Below are positions 1 through 6,798 of a stretch of DNA of 64,000 nt, in pieces. The notes under the pieces were generated by a model. That model saw only the letters and a list, made by a program, of their open reading frames with translations, had not been told where the DNA came from and did no database searches. The position numbers were made by a program, and so were the translations under genes. Source of the stretch: VFJQ01 sp044226525 (GTDB taxonomy: Bacteria > Verrucomicrobiota > Verrucomicrobiia > Chthoniobacterales > Chthoniobacteraceae); NCBI GenBank assembly GCA_044226525.1, contig JBGAGV010000011.1, forward strand, positions 62,001 through 126,000, read 5' to 3'. Position 1 is the stretch's first letter; every line of letters begins with the position of its first letter.

Positions 1-197
1 CCGCCGCCGACCCCGTTCCAGTCTTCGCCAAGGTGGCCATTCGGCCTCATTCCCCGTGCCTTGTAGTATTTTTTCCCATTATCCAGCCCCACGGGCAGGC
101 CGAATCCATCGGCCAGCCGGACCGACGCGGTATCGTCGGCCAGGGCAAAGCCGGCAAGGACGAGCCAGACGGTGAGGCTAAGGATGGACCGGTGCAT
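1..197 (-). CDS. M23-family metallopeptidase, N-terminal fragment cut by the window edge
   Basis: Only the first 65 codons lie in the window; the gene runs off the left edge. Read on the minus strand from the ATG at 197, it encodes a signal peptide (MHRSILSLTVWLVLAGFALA) and then a segment containing ARGMRPNGHLGEDWNG. The His-Leu-Gly-Glu-Asp-Trp-Asn stretch followed by glycines resembles the start of the LytM/M23 peptidase core, where the His and a downstream Asp bind zinc. M23 enzymes are exported endopeptidases that cut peptidoglycan cross-bridges. The downstream zinc ligands are outside the window, so activity cannot be judged. Positions 198-326 separate it from the next gene and hold nothing I recognise. 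Confidence 0.7.
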   Translation of the reverse strand, partial: MHRSILSLTVWLVLAGFALADDTASVRLADGFGLPVGLDNGKKYYKARGMRPNGHLGEDWNGVGG

Positions 198-326
198 TAA
201 TGGAAAGGAAGAGTAGGCTAGGCCGCAAACGCCGGGGCTGGCAACCCCCGGAATTCAGGTTTCTGCGGGATTTGCCCGAGCCAGATTCCCCGGGTCAACG
301 TCGTTTGCGCTCCGCCAACGGCGAGG

Positions 327-2384
327 TCAGGCCGGTTGGCTGACGTTCAGTTCCCGGAGAGCGTTACGCAGTTGGTCGATATCGACTGGTTTGATGAGGT
401 GACGGGAAAAGCCGGCCTCGCGGGAGCGGCGCTGGTCTTCCTCGGTGCCGTAGCCGCTCAGGGCGATGCCCCGCAGGCCGGGTTCCCGGGCGCGCAGCTT
501 TTGCATCAGCTCCATGCCGTTGCCATCGGGCAGGCCGAGATCGGAGACGAGGGTATCGAACTCATCCTGTTCCGCCAAGATGAGTGCCTGTGTAACGGTG
601 CTGGCGGAAATGACCCGATGTCCGTCGCGGGTCAGCAGCCGAACCAGCACTTCGAGGGTCGGCGCGTGATCCTCGACGACCAGCAGGCGCATCGGCATCG
701 TTTCTCCGTTTTGGGGCGCTGCCGGTTCGGTCGCAATGATACCTGCCGGCGGTTCGGTCGCGTCCGGCAACTCCACGGTGAAGGTCGCGCCCTGCCCCCT
801 CCCCCCCGAAGCAGCGTGCACCACCCCGCCGTGCATCTCCACCACCGCGCGCACGATGGCGAGACCTAGCCCGAGCCCGCCGAAGCGATGGGGCCCTTGT
901 TCGAATGGCTTGAAAATATGGTTCGTTTCCTCCGCTGCAAAGCCGATTCCCGTGTCGGAGACTTCAATCGCGAGCTGGTGGTTCGTCGCATCGTCCCGCG
1001 TGGACACCGAAATGCCCCCGCCAGCCGGGGTGAACTTCACCGCGTTGTTCAGCAGATTCCAAAAGACCTGCTGCAAACGAGCCGGATCGCCCACCAGACC
1101 CGATCGGCGCGCCCGACCCTTCACCTGGATCGTCACTCCCTTCGCCTCGGCTTCCAGGCGGACCATCTCGACGGCGTGGAAAATGAGCGAGTGGACTTCG
1201 CAGCGTTCGCGCTGCAGAGGCAGCTTGCCGCGGGCGAGTCGCGTCAGGTCCAGCAAGTCGTCGATGAGGCGCGCTTCGAGGCGGAGATTGCGCTCCATCA
1301 TCGCCATCTGCTCGCGCACTTCCACCGGCAGGTCTTCGTTTTCGCGCAGAGATGCGGCGTTCATCAGCACGGGCGTAAGCGGGGTGCGAAGCTCGTGGGA
1401 GAGCGCGGCGATAAATTCATCCTTCGCTCGCGAGGCGGTCTCCGCTGCGTCCTTCGCCGCGCGCGCCTCGCCTTCCTGCCGCGCTACCGCATTGCTTGCG
1501 ACGACGAGCAGGCTGAAAATCAGCACGATGCCTCCGTAAAGCATGAGGACCGTCCCTTCGCCCGGTGCGACCTGGCCGGCTTCGCGGCCTTTCCCGATCG
1601 TCCACGCCAGCGCCAGCAGCAGACCGAGCGTTCCCGGCAGCATCAGTCGCAGCAGCACGCCATCCGCGCCCTTCGAGAGGATGCCGCGTATCGGCAGTCG
1701 CTCCGGCCTGGCCACGAGCACTCCGGTCGAGAGCGCCAGCAGTGAGAGCGCCGTGTGGAAGAGAACATTGGTCGAGCGCAGCGGTCCCGTGAGCGTGCCG
1801 ATCCCAAACGCCCAGCCGATCATGCCCAGGCTCGAGGGGAGTGCGGCCAGCAGAGCGAGCGACGGCGCCGGAGCGAAGCGCCGTTTGCCCACCGGAATTT
1901 CCCAATCGAGACCCGCCAGCCCGAGACCGAGGAAGAAGAACGACACCGCCGCAGTGAGGCTCATGCGCCCGGGGTGCGCCGTGAAAGCGTTGCCGCTATC
2001 GCCCGGAAAAGTGCCCGGGCTGAGCAACTCATCGATGTGAAAGTCCACTCTGAACAAATCCTGTGCGGCCGTCAGCCCGCCGATGAGCGCGGCGATGAGA
2101 CCGAGCCCCTGGGCCACCCGCACCAGGCCGCTCCGGCTTGGTGAAACATGCCAGGCCAGAAGCGATAGCGCCGCCATCGTGAGCGCTACGGCGGTGTTCA
2201 TCCGCATGACCATGAATGGCCACCGCTCCACCGCTCCCGCGCAGACCCACGCCGCCATGTTGCTCACCCCGATGATCAACACCGTTCCAATCGCTGCTCG
2301 CTGCACCCAGAGACAAATGGCCGGAGCGCTCGCGATCAACGGCGCCCGATGGCTGGCGGCGATTTTGGGAGCAGCGTCACTCAC
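327..2384 (-). CDS. Membrane-bound hybrid histidine kinase with C-terminal receiver
   Basis: A 685-residue two-component sensor. Residues ~1-310 are a hydrophobic sensor with several predicted transmembrane helices and no recognised ligand domain. The HisKA dimerisation helix follows, with the H-box SHELRTPL (phospho-acceptor His330). The HATPase domain has an N-box (NLLNNAVKFTP), a G1 box (DTGIGF) and a GLGLGLAIV box. A C-terminal receiver starts near residue 565; Asp615 in VSDLGLPDGNG is the phosphorylation site, and the conserved Lys lies in HLIKPVD. The kinase should pass phosphate to its own receiver and probably on to a separate phosphotransfer protein. No output domain or adjacent response regulator is present, so the target is unknown. 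The stop lies at 327-329 and the neighbouring minus-strand gene ends 60 bp upstream, so it is probably transcribed alone or with that gene. Confidence 0.93.
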   Translation of the reverse strand: MSDAAPKIAASHRAPLIASAPAICLWVQRAAIGTVLIIGVSNMAAWVCAGAVERWPFMVMRMNTAVALTMAALSLLAWHVSPSRSGLVRVAQGLGLIAALIGGLTAAQDLFRVDFHIDELLSPGTFPGDSGNAFTAHPGRMSLTAAVSFFFLGLGLAGLDWEIPVGKRRFAPAPSLALLAALPSSLGMIGWAFGIGTLTGPLRSTNVLFHTALSLLALSTGVLVARPERLPIRGILSKGADGVLLRLMLPGTLGLLLALAWTIGKGREAGQVAPGEGTVLMLYGGIVLIFSLLVVASNAVARQEGEARAAKDAAETASRAKDEFIAALSHELRTPLTPVLMNAASLRENEDLPVEVREQMAMMERNLRLEARLIDDLLDLTRLARGKLPLQRERCEVHSLIFHAVEMVRLEAEAKGVTIQVKGRARRSGLVGDPARLQQVFWNLLNNAVKFTPAGGGISVSTRDDATNHQLAIEVSDTGIGFAAEETNHIFKPFEQGPHRFGGLGLGLAIVRAVVEMHGGVVHAASGGRGQGATFTVELPDATEPPAGIIATEPAAPQNGETMPMRLLVVEDHAPTLEVLVRLLTRDGHRVISASTVTQALILAEQDEFDTLVSDLGLPDGNGMELMQKLRAREPGLRGIALSGYGTEEDQRRSREAGFSRHLIKPVDIDQLRNALRELNVSQPA

Positions 2385-2444
2385 GGCGGCGAGACCGTCC
2401 CGAACCCGGGCGATTTGAAAAGCAGAATTCCGCGCCCGCTTGCG

Positions 2445-3902
2445 TCATGGCACGAGAAAGCCGTCGATCGGTTTGATTTTCGCCCCGGTGACTTTCGGGT
2501 TGATGAGCCGGATGTTCAGTTCGGGGTTTCGGGCGCGGTCGCTGGTGGCAAATCCGAACTCCATCGTCGGGGCGTCCCCGTCTTCCGCGAGGCAATCTTT
2601 CAACGTGATCTGGCGTGGCGAATGGCCTTCCTCGAAGTGCACCTCAAACCCCGCGAGTCCGTTGCGCGGCCGCCCTTCGCGCCTCCAATAGCCGCGCTTG
2701 CCCGTTTCGCGTGAGACGCAGTTGATGAACTCGATGTTCTCGCACTCGGCGCCGATCGTGAATCCTTTGAACCCAGCGCCCTCCGACACGCAGTTGATCA
2801 CCTTCCCGTTCTTCTGTGGATGCGCGTATTTGAAGCTGTAGGAGAAACAATCGCTGATGCGGATATTTTCCTGCCTGAAGCCATTCACGCCTTTGCCCGT
2901 GAAGTCGATGCCTTCCCACACTTCCGAGATCACGCAGTCGCGCATGACGAGATTTTTTACCCCACTCACCGTGATCCCGTCGGCCTGCCAGGGAAGAAAT
3001 TTCCCGTCGATCATCGTGCCGATGCGCTCGACGCGGGCATTGGTGATCTCGACATCGTCCGAGGAGGTGAGCATGAGACCGGCCAGCTGTTCCTGCACGC
3101 GAACGCGGATGAAGTGGCCCGCGCGGTCGTCGAAGTCGTAAATCGGGCTGTTGTTCCAGCCGAAGTCCCGCGCGAGGACTTCGCCGGTGAAGGGCACATC
3201 GCCCTGGTAAGGGGCCCAGCGAATATCGTGAATGTTCAGTCGATCGATCCGCACCGGGCGGCAATTGTTGATCTGCAGGCCAGCGCCTTTGCCATCGCCG
3301 GTGATCTCGACGTCGCGGAGGATGAGCGGGCTGGCATTCACCAGGTAAAGCCCCGCTGCATTCGAGTGCATGCCCGCATCGGGGTGATTCCCGCGCAGGA
3401 TTTTGATGTTCTCCAGCTTCACCGACACGGGCTTCTCACTCGTTCCCGAGATGAAGAGCGTGCGGATATTCAGCATCGTGCGCAGCTTCTCGCGTTCGGG
3501 GCCGGTGACCACTGGATCGTCGCGATAAACGGCGACGCCGTCGTGCCGGAGCAGCGGCACGCCATTCACCATCTGCCGGAGCGCATCCTTCGGAGTCACC
3601 TCGGGCGCTTCGGTGACGTGGGTCGAGCGAATGAACGGCGAGGTGTCGAAAGTTTCCGCAGTCTGCTGGAGGGTGGCATTGCGCAGGTCCACCGGCCCCG
3701 TCGCCGCCACCGAGCCGTGCACCGCGTAGGTGAGCCCCTCGCCATCGAGCGGTTGCCCCGCGCTGTCTTTCAGCGCCCTCATGAAGGCCTCGCGATCGTC
3801 AGTGGCGCCATCGCCCTTCGCACCAAAGGAACGCAGTGTGGCCGCCGGCAGGGGAAGCGAGACCGCGACTAAGAGGACCAGGGCGAGGGAAGTGATTTTC
3901 AT
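2445..3902 (-). CDS. Secreted right-handed beta-helix protein (pectate-lyase superfamily)
   Basis: A 485-residue protein with a clear signal peptide (MKITSLALVLLVAVSLPLPA). It then has TLRSFGAKGDGATDDREAF, the N-terminal signature of Pectate_lyase_3/parallel beta-helix polysaccharide-active proteins. The middle has many short repeats typical of beta-helix rungs (for example NIKILRGN, VEITGDG, VEITNARVERI, CVISEVWEGIDF). Family members are glycosidases, lyases or epimerases on plant or bacterial polysaccharides, but the fold alone does not give the substrate, and I see no diagnostic catalytic set. The ATG at 3902 is preferred because the signal peptide starts there. It is divergent from the alkyltransferase-like gene, with only 32 bp between the two start codons, so their promoters must overlap the neighbouring coding sequence. 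Confidence 0.85.
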   Translation of the reverse strand: MKITSLALVLLVAVSLPLPAATLRSFGAKGDGATDDREAFMRALKDSAGQPLDGEGLTYAVHGSVAATGPVDLRNATLQQTAETFDTSPFIRSTHVTEAPEVTPKDALRQMVNGVPLLRHDGVAVYRDDPVVTGPEREKLRTMLNIRTLFISGTSEKPVSVKLENIKILRGNHPDAGMHSNAAGLYLVNASPLILRDVEITGDGKGAGLQINNCRPVRIDRLNIHDIRWAPYQGDVPFTGEVLARDFGWNNSPIYDFDDRAGHFIRVRVQEQLAGLMLTSSDDVEITNARVERIGTMIDGKFLPWQADGITVSGVKNLVMRDCVISEVWEGIDFTGKGVNGFRQENIRISDCFSYSFKYAHPQKNGKVINCVSEGAGFKGFTIGAECENIEFINCVSRETGKRGYWRREGRPRNGLAGFEVHFEEGHSPRQITLKDCLAEDGDAPTMEFGFATSDRARNPELNIRLINPKVTGAKIKPIDGFLVP

Positions 3903-3934
3903 GGGCCGGTGAACTGTTAGCGTGAATTCGTCCC

Positions 3935-4303
3935 ATGCCGAAACCGAAATCCAAAGCGTTCGCCCGGATCCGCGCCGAGGTGATCCGGCTCGTCGGCCTC
4001 ATTCCGCCGGGAAAGTTCACCACCTACGGCAGCATCGCGATCCACATGAACGTCATGGCCCGCCACGTGGCCTTCGTCATGAGCCGGCTCACCGAGGAGG
4101 AATCGGCCTCCCTTCCGTGGCATCGCGTCGTCGCCCGCGACGCCCGCATCAGCCCCAATATGCCGCCCACCACCGCCAGCCTGCAACGCCGCCGCTTGCG
4201 CGCCGAAGGCATGAAAATCGACCCCGCGGGCTACATCCAAAATGCCGACGACCATTTCCACAACGTCGGCTTCCGGCGGAACATCCGTTGGAGTGACGGG
4301 TGA
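3935..4303 (+). CDS. Alkyltransferase-like protein (ATL), non-catalytic MGMT homologue
   Basis: A 122-residue protein matching the DNA-binding domain of O6-alkylguanine-DNA alkyltransferases. The region IPPGKFTTYGSIA is the helix-turn-helix start, and PWHRVV occupies the active-site motif. In true alkyltransferases this motif is PCHRV; here the reactive cysteine is tryptophan (Trp62). That replacement defines the ATL family, whose members bind O6-alkylguanine without removing the alkyl group and hand the lesion to nucleotide excision repair. The short length, with no N-terminal domain, also fits ATL. The next gene, 57 bp downstream on the same strand, is a UdgX-type uracil-DNA glycosylase, so these two probably form a small DNA-repair transcription unit. 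The function is well supported by family knowledge; the operon is inferred from spacing. Confidence 0.9.
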   Translation: MPKPKSKAFARIRAEVIRLVGLIPPGKFTTYGSIAIHMNVMARHVAFVMSRLTEEESASLPWHRVVARDARISPNMPPTTASLQRRRLRAEGMKIDPAGYIQNADDHFHNVGFRRNIRWSDG

Positions 4304-4360
4304 GCGCGGTGCAGCAGCATACACGCACGACAGGCCGGACCCGCGAACCTCATTGAAACC

Positions 4361-5014
4361 ATGATCGCACGCAGCCTCGCCCGAAAGCCATCGGCGGCCG
4401 AGTGGCATGCCGCTACGCCGCCGGACACGCGCGACCTTGGCAAGCTGCGCCGCGCCGCTGCCGAGTGCACGGCGTGTCCGCTCTACCTGCACGCCACGCA
4501 GACCGTCTTCGGGGAGGGTGCGGCGCATGCGGACGTGGTTTTGGTCGGCGAACAGCCGGGCGACGCCGAAGATCGCGCCGGGCGCCCGTTCGTCGGACCG
4601 GCGGGGCAGCTTCTCGATCGCGCCCTGGAGGAAGCCGGGATCGACCGGAAGAAAGTTTACGTCACGAATGCGGTGAAACATTTCAAATGGGAGCCGCGCG
4701 GCAAACGCCGCCTGCACAAGACGCCCAACTCGCGGGACATCGCGGCGTGCCGCCCGTGGCTGCAAGCGGAACTCGACGTCCTCGAGCCACGGGTCCTCGT
4801 CGCACTCGGCAGCACCGCGGCGAAAACGATCCTCGGTCCCGACGCCCGCGTGTTGCGTGACCGCGGCAAAATTTTCGATTCCGATTTTTCTGCCCGGACG
4901 GTGGTGACGGTGCATCCGTCATCTCTTCTGCGCGCCCCCGACGAAGCGGCGCGTGCGGCAGCCTATGAGGATTTCCTTCGCGATCTGCGGTTTATCGCGT
5001 CTCTGATCGGGTGA
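4361..5014 (+). CDS. udgX: UdgX-type uracil-DNA glycosylase (uracil-DNA cross-linking subfamily)
   Basis: A 217-residue protein of the uracil-DNA glycosylase superfamily. Cys36 and Cys39 (CTACP) and Cys130 (ACRPWL) are predicted iron-sulfur ligands. GEQPGDAEDRAGRPFVGPAG (63-82) is motif I, and HPSSLLR near the C-terminus is motif III. The insert KRRLHKTP (Lys115-His119) corresponds to the KRRIH loop found only in UdgX. In mycobacterial UdgX the loop histidine attacks the abasic sugar, so the enzyme stays covalently bound to uracil-containing DNA. The equivalent residue here is His119, with Leu in place of Ile in the loop. His107 (VKHFKW) stands where family-4 enzymes have a cysteine and may be the fourth cluster ligand; this comes from alignment by eye. 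It sits directly behind an alkyltransferase-like gene. The covalent chemistry is an inference from the motif. Confidence 0.9.
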   Translation: MIARSLARKPSAAEWHAATPPDTRDLGKLRRAAAECTACPLYLHATQTVFGEGAAHADVVLVGEQPGDAEDRAGRPFVGPAGQLLDRALEEAGIDRKKVYVTNAVKHFKWEPRGKRRLHKTPNSRDIAACRPWLQAELDVLEPRVLVALGSTAAKTILGPDARVLRDRGKIFDSDFSARTVVTVHPSSLLRAPDEAARAAAYEDFLRDLRFIASLIG

Positions 5015-5142
5015 CCCGGCGAGGGCCTCATCCCGTCTTCGGTTTATTCATCCTGCGGCATCGGTGGTGAGAGGTCGGGGACAAGGAGCGAGGCTGCAAG
5101 ATCGGTGAGGACGAGCGCGGGTGGTGGTAACAAGAAAAGGCG

Positions 5143-5170
5143 TTGCTGAAACAATACGCATACGTATAAA
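5143..5170 (+). promoter_or_regulatory. Possible sigma-70-type promoter for the aldehyde dehydrogenase
   Basis: TTGCTG (5143-5148) and TATAAA (5165-5170) are separated by 16 bp in an AT-richer patch of the 171-bp spacer. A start point near 5177 would leave a leader of only about 9 nt before the ATG at 5186, so the message would be nearly leaderless. I see no Shine-Dalgarno sequence there. The patch also contains the small palindrome ATACG-CATA-CGTAT. This rests on consensus matching only. Confidence 0.35.
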
Positions 5171-5185
5171 TCACGCCCTCCTGTT

Positions 5186-6622
5186 ATGACCACTATTCCG
5201 CATCTCCCCGTTCTCCGCCTTGGCCGCAGCTACGAGAGCCTCGACAAGCTCGAGGTGAAAGATCATCGCACCGGCGAGGTGCGGGCGACTGTCTCGACGA
5301 TCAATGCGGGCATTTTGCGGAAAGATTTTCGCCGGCTCGGTGAGGCGCGGGCGGCGCTGAAAAAGTTCACCGTGAAACAGCTCATCGAACTGAGTGCCAG
5401 GGCGGGCGAGCTGTTCCTGAACGGCACACTCCCCTTGGGCGATAAGGGCCACACGCAATCGGCCGAGGAATACGTCCAGACCCTCAGCGCCACCAGCGGC
5501 CTGCCGCATGTGATGGTGAAACGGAACATGGCGAAGGTGCATTATGCGCTCACCCATCTCGACGTGGTGCTGAATGGCCTTTCGCGTGGCCTGGACATGT
5601 CGATCATCGACTCGGGCAGCGGCGAGCAGTTTGGGACGAAGCTCTCGTTTTTCCCCACCTGCCAGGCGCTGGGCCTCGTGATGCCGAGCAACTCGCCGGC
5701 GGTGAATTCGCTCTGGCTCCCGGCCATCGCGCTGAAGACGCCGGTCATCATCAAGCCGGGCCGAGAAGAGCCCTGGACGCCCTTCCGTTTGATCCAGGCA
5801 TTTATCGCCGCGGGCGTGCCGGCAGAGGCGTTCGGCTTCTACCCGACCGATCACGAAGGCGCGGGCGAGATTTTGAAATCGTGCGGCCGCGCGCTGATCT
5901 TCGGCGACAAGGCCACCACCCAGCAATACGCGAATAACCCGGCGATCCAGCTCCACGGCCCGGGCTGGAGCAAGATCATCATCGGCGAAGACTGCATCGA
6001 AAACTGGCGCGACTACATCGACGTGATTGCCGGGGCAATCAGCGATAACGGTGGCCGCTCGTGCATCAATGCCAGTGCGGTGGTGGTGCCGAAGTATGCC
6101 GCGGAAATCGCCGACGCGCTCGCGCAGAAACTCGGTCCGATTGCCCCGACACCGAACGACGATCCGAACGCCCGGCTCAGCGGGTTCGCCAATCCCAAAA
6201 TGGCCGACTTCATCGACGGCTCGATCGAGGAAGGTCTCAAGACACCCGGAGCGGAAGATATCACCGCGAAATATCGCGGCGGCCCTCGCAAGGTGGAGTT
6301 CCAAGGCGGCATGTATCTGCGGCCTACCATCGTGCAGTGCGACTCGTTTGCGCACCCGCTCGCGAACAAGGAATTCCTGTGCCCCTACGCGAGCGTGGTG
6401 ACGTGCCCCCAAAAGGAAGTGCTGCATCAGATCGGCTACTCGCTGGCCGTGTCGGCGATCACCAAGGACCCGGCCTTCATCGATGAGCTGATGGCGTTCC
6501 CGGAAATCGAGCGCCTCAATATCGGTCCGGTCAGCACCATGGCTATCTCGTGGGATCAGCCGCACGAAGGGAACATGTTCGAGTTCCTCTGGCGCCGCCG
6601 CTCGATCGAGCGCGCCTGGTAA
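5186..6622 (+). CDS. Aldehyde dehydrogenase superfamily protein
   Basis: A 478-residue NAD(P)-dependent aldehyde dehydrogenase-fold protein. The cofactor-binding region is visible in LGLVMPSNSPAVNSLW and VIIKPGREEPWTP. The catalytic cysteine is Cys293 in NGGRSCINAS, and the C-terminal half has the usual EFLCPYASV and NIGPVSTM segments. The motif that normally carries the general-base glutamate (ELGG) reads LHGPGWSKIII here, with no glutamate. Members lacking this residue are often CoA-acylating or otherwise do not hydrolyse the thioester, so the product could be an acyl-CoA or acyl-phosphate rather than a free acid. No neighbouring gene indicates the pathway. A rho-independent-looking hairpin follows the stop. 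The superfamily assignment is firm; the substrate is unknown. Confidence 0.85.
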   Translation: MTTIPHLPVLRLGRSYESLDKLEVKDHRTGEVRATVSTINAGILRKDFRRLGEARAALKKFTVKQLIELSARAGELFLNGTLPLGDKGHTQSAEEYVQTLSATSGLPHVMVKRNMAKVHYALTHLDVVLNGLSRGLDMSIIDSGSGEQFGTKLSFFPTCQALGLVMPSNSPAVNSLWLPAIALKTPVIIKPGREEPWTPFRLIQAFIAAGVPAEAFGFYPTDHEGAGEILKSCGRALIFGDKATTQQYANNPAIQLHGPGWSKIIIGEDCIENWRDYIDVIAGAISDNGGRSCINASAVVVPKYAAEIADALAQKLGPIAPTPNDDPNARLSGFANPKMADFIDGSIEEGLKTPGAEDITAKYRGGPRKVEFQGGMYLRPTIVQCDSFAHPLANKEFLCPYASVVTCPQKEVLHQIGYSLAVSAITKDPAFIDELMAFPEIERLNIGPVSTMAISWDQPHEGNMFEFLWRRRSIERAW

Positions 6623-6635
6623 TTTCTCTTGAAGC

Positions 6636-6662
6636 GCCGGCGTCTCGCCGGCCACGATTTTT
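6636..6662 (+). repeat. REP-type palindrome that may also act as a terminator for the aldehyde dehydrogenase
   Basis: GCCGGCG (6636-6642), a 3-nt loop and CGCCGGC (6646-6652) form a perfect 7-bp hairpin. It is followed by ATTTTT (6657-6662). It starts 14 bp after the stop codon, so it could terminate transcription. The same core with nearly the same flanks recurs at 10361-10383, 10432-10456 and 47213-47227, so it belongs to a dispersed repeat family. Confidence 0.65.
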
Positions 6663-6666
6663 CCAT

Positions 6667-6706
6667 GCGCAGCATCACCTCTCCCCCGGGTGAAGTGATG
6701 CTGCGC
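6667..6706. repeat. 12-bp perfect inverted repeat upstream of a hybrid kinase
   Basis: GCGCAGCATCAC (6667-6678) and GTGATGCTGCGC (6695-6706) are exact reverse complements around a 16-nt loop. There is no T-run on either side, so it does not look like a terminator. It lies 92 bp before the kinase start codon and directly after the REP palindrome. It could be an operator, a leader hairpin or part of a larger mobile repeat. The remaining spacer to 6798 shows nothing else I recognise. Confidence 0.6.
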
Positions 6707-6798
6707 GACTGGTTCCTACACTCGACGGGGTAGGTAATTATCCGGTAAGAATCTTCCGCGGCTGGCGCGCGGTCCGCTCTGCCAGATTCGCGAACCCC

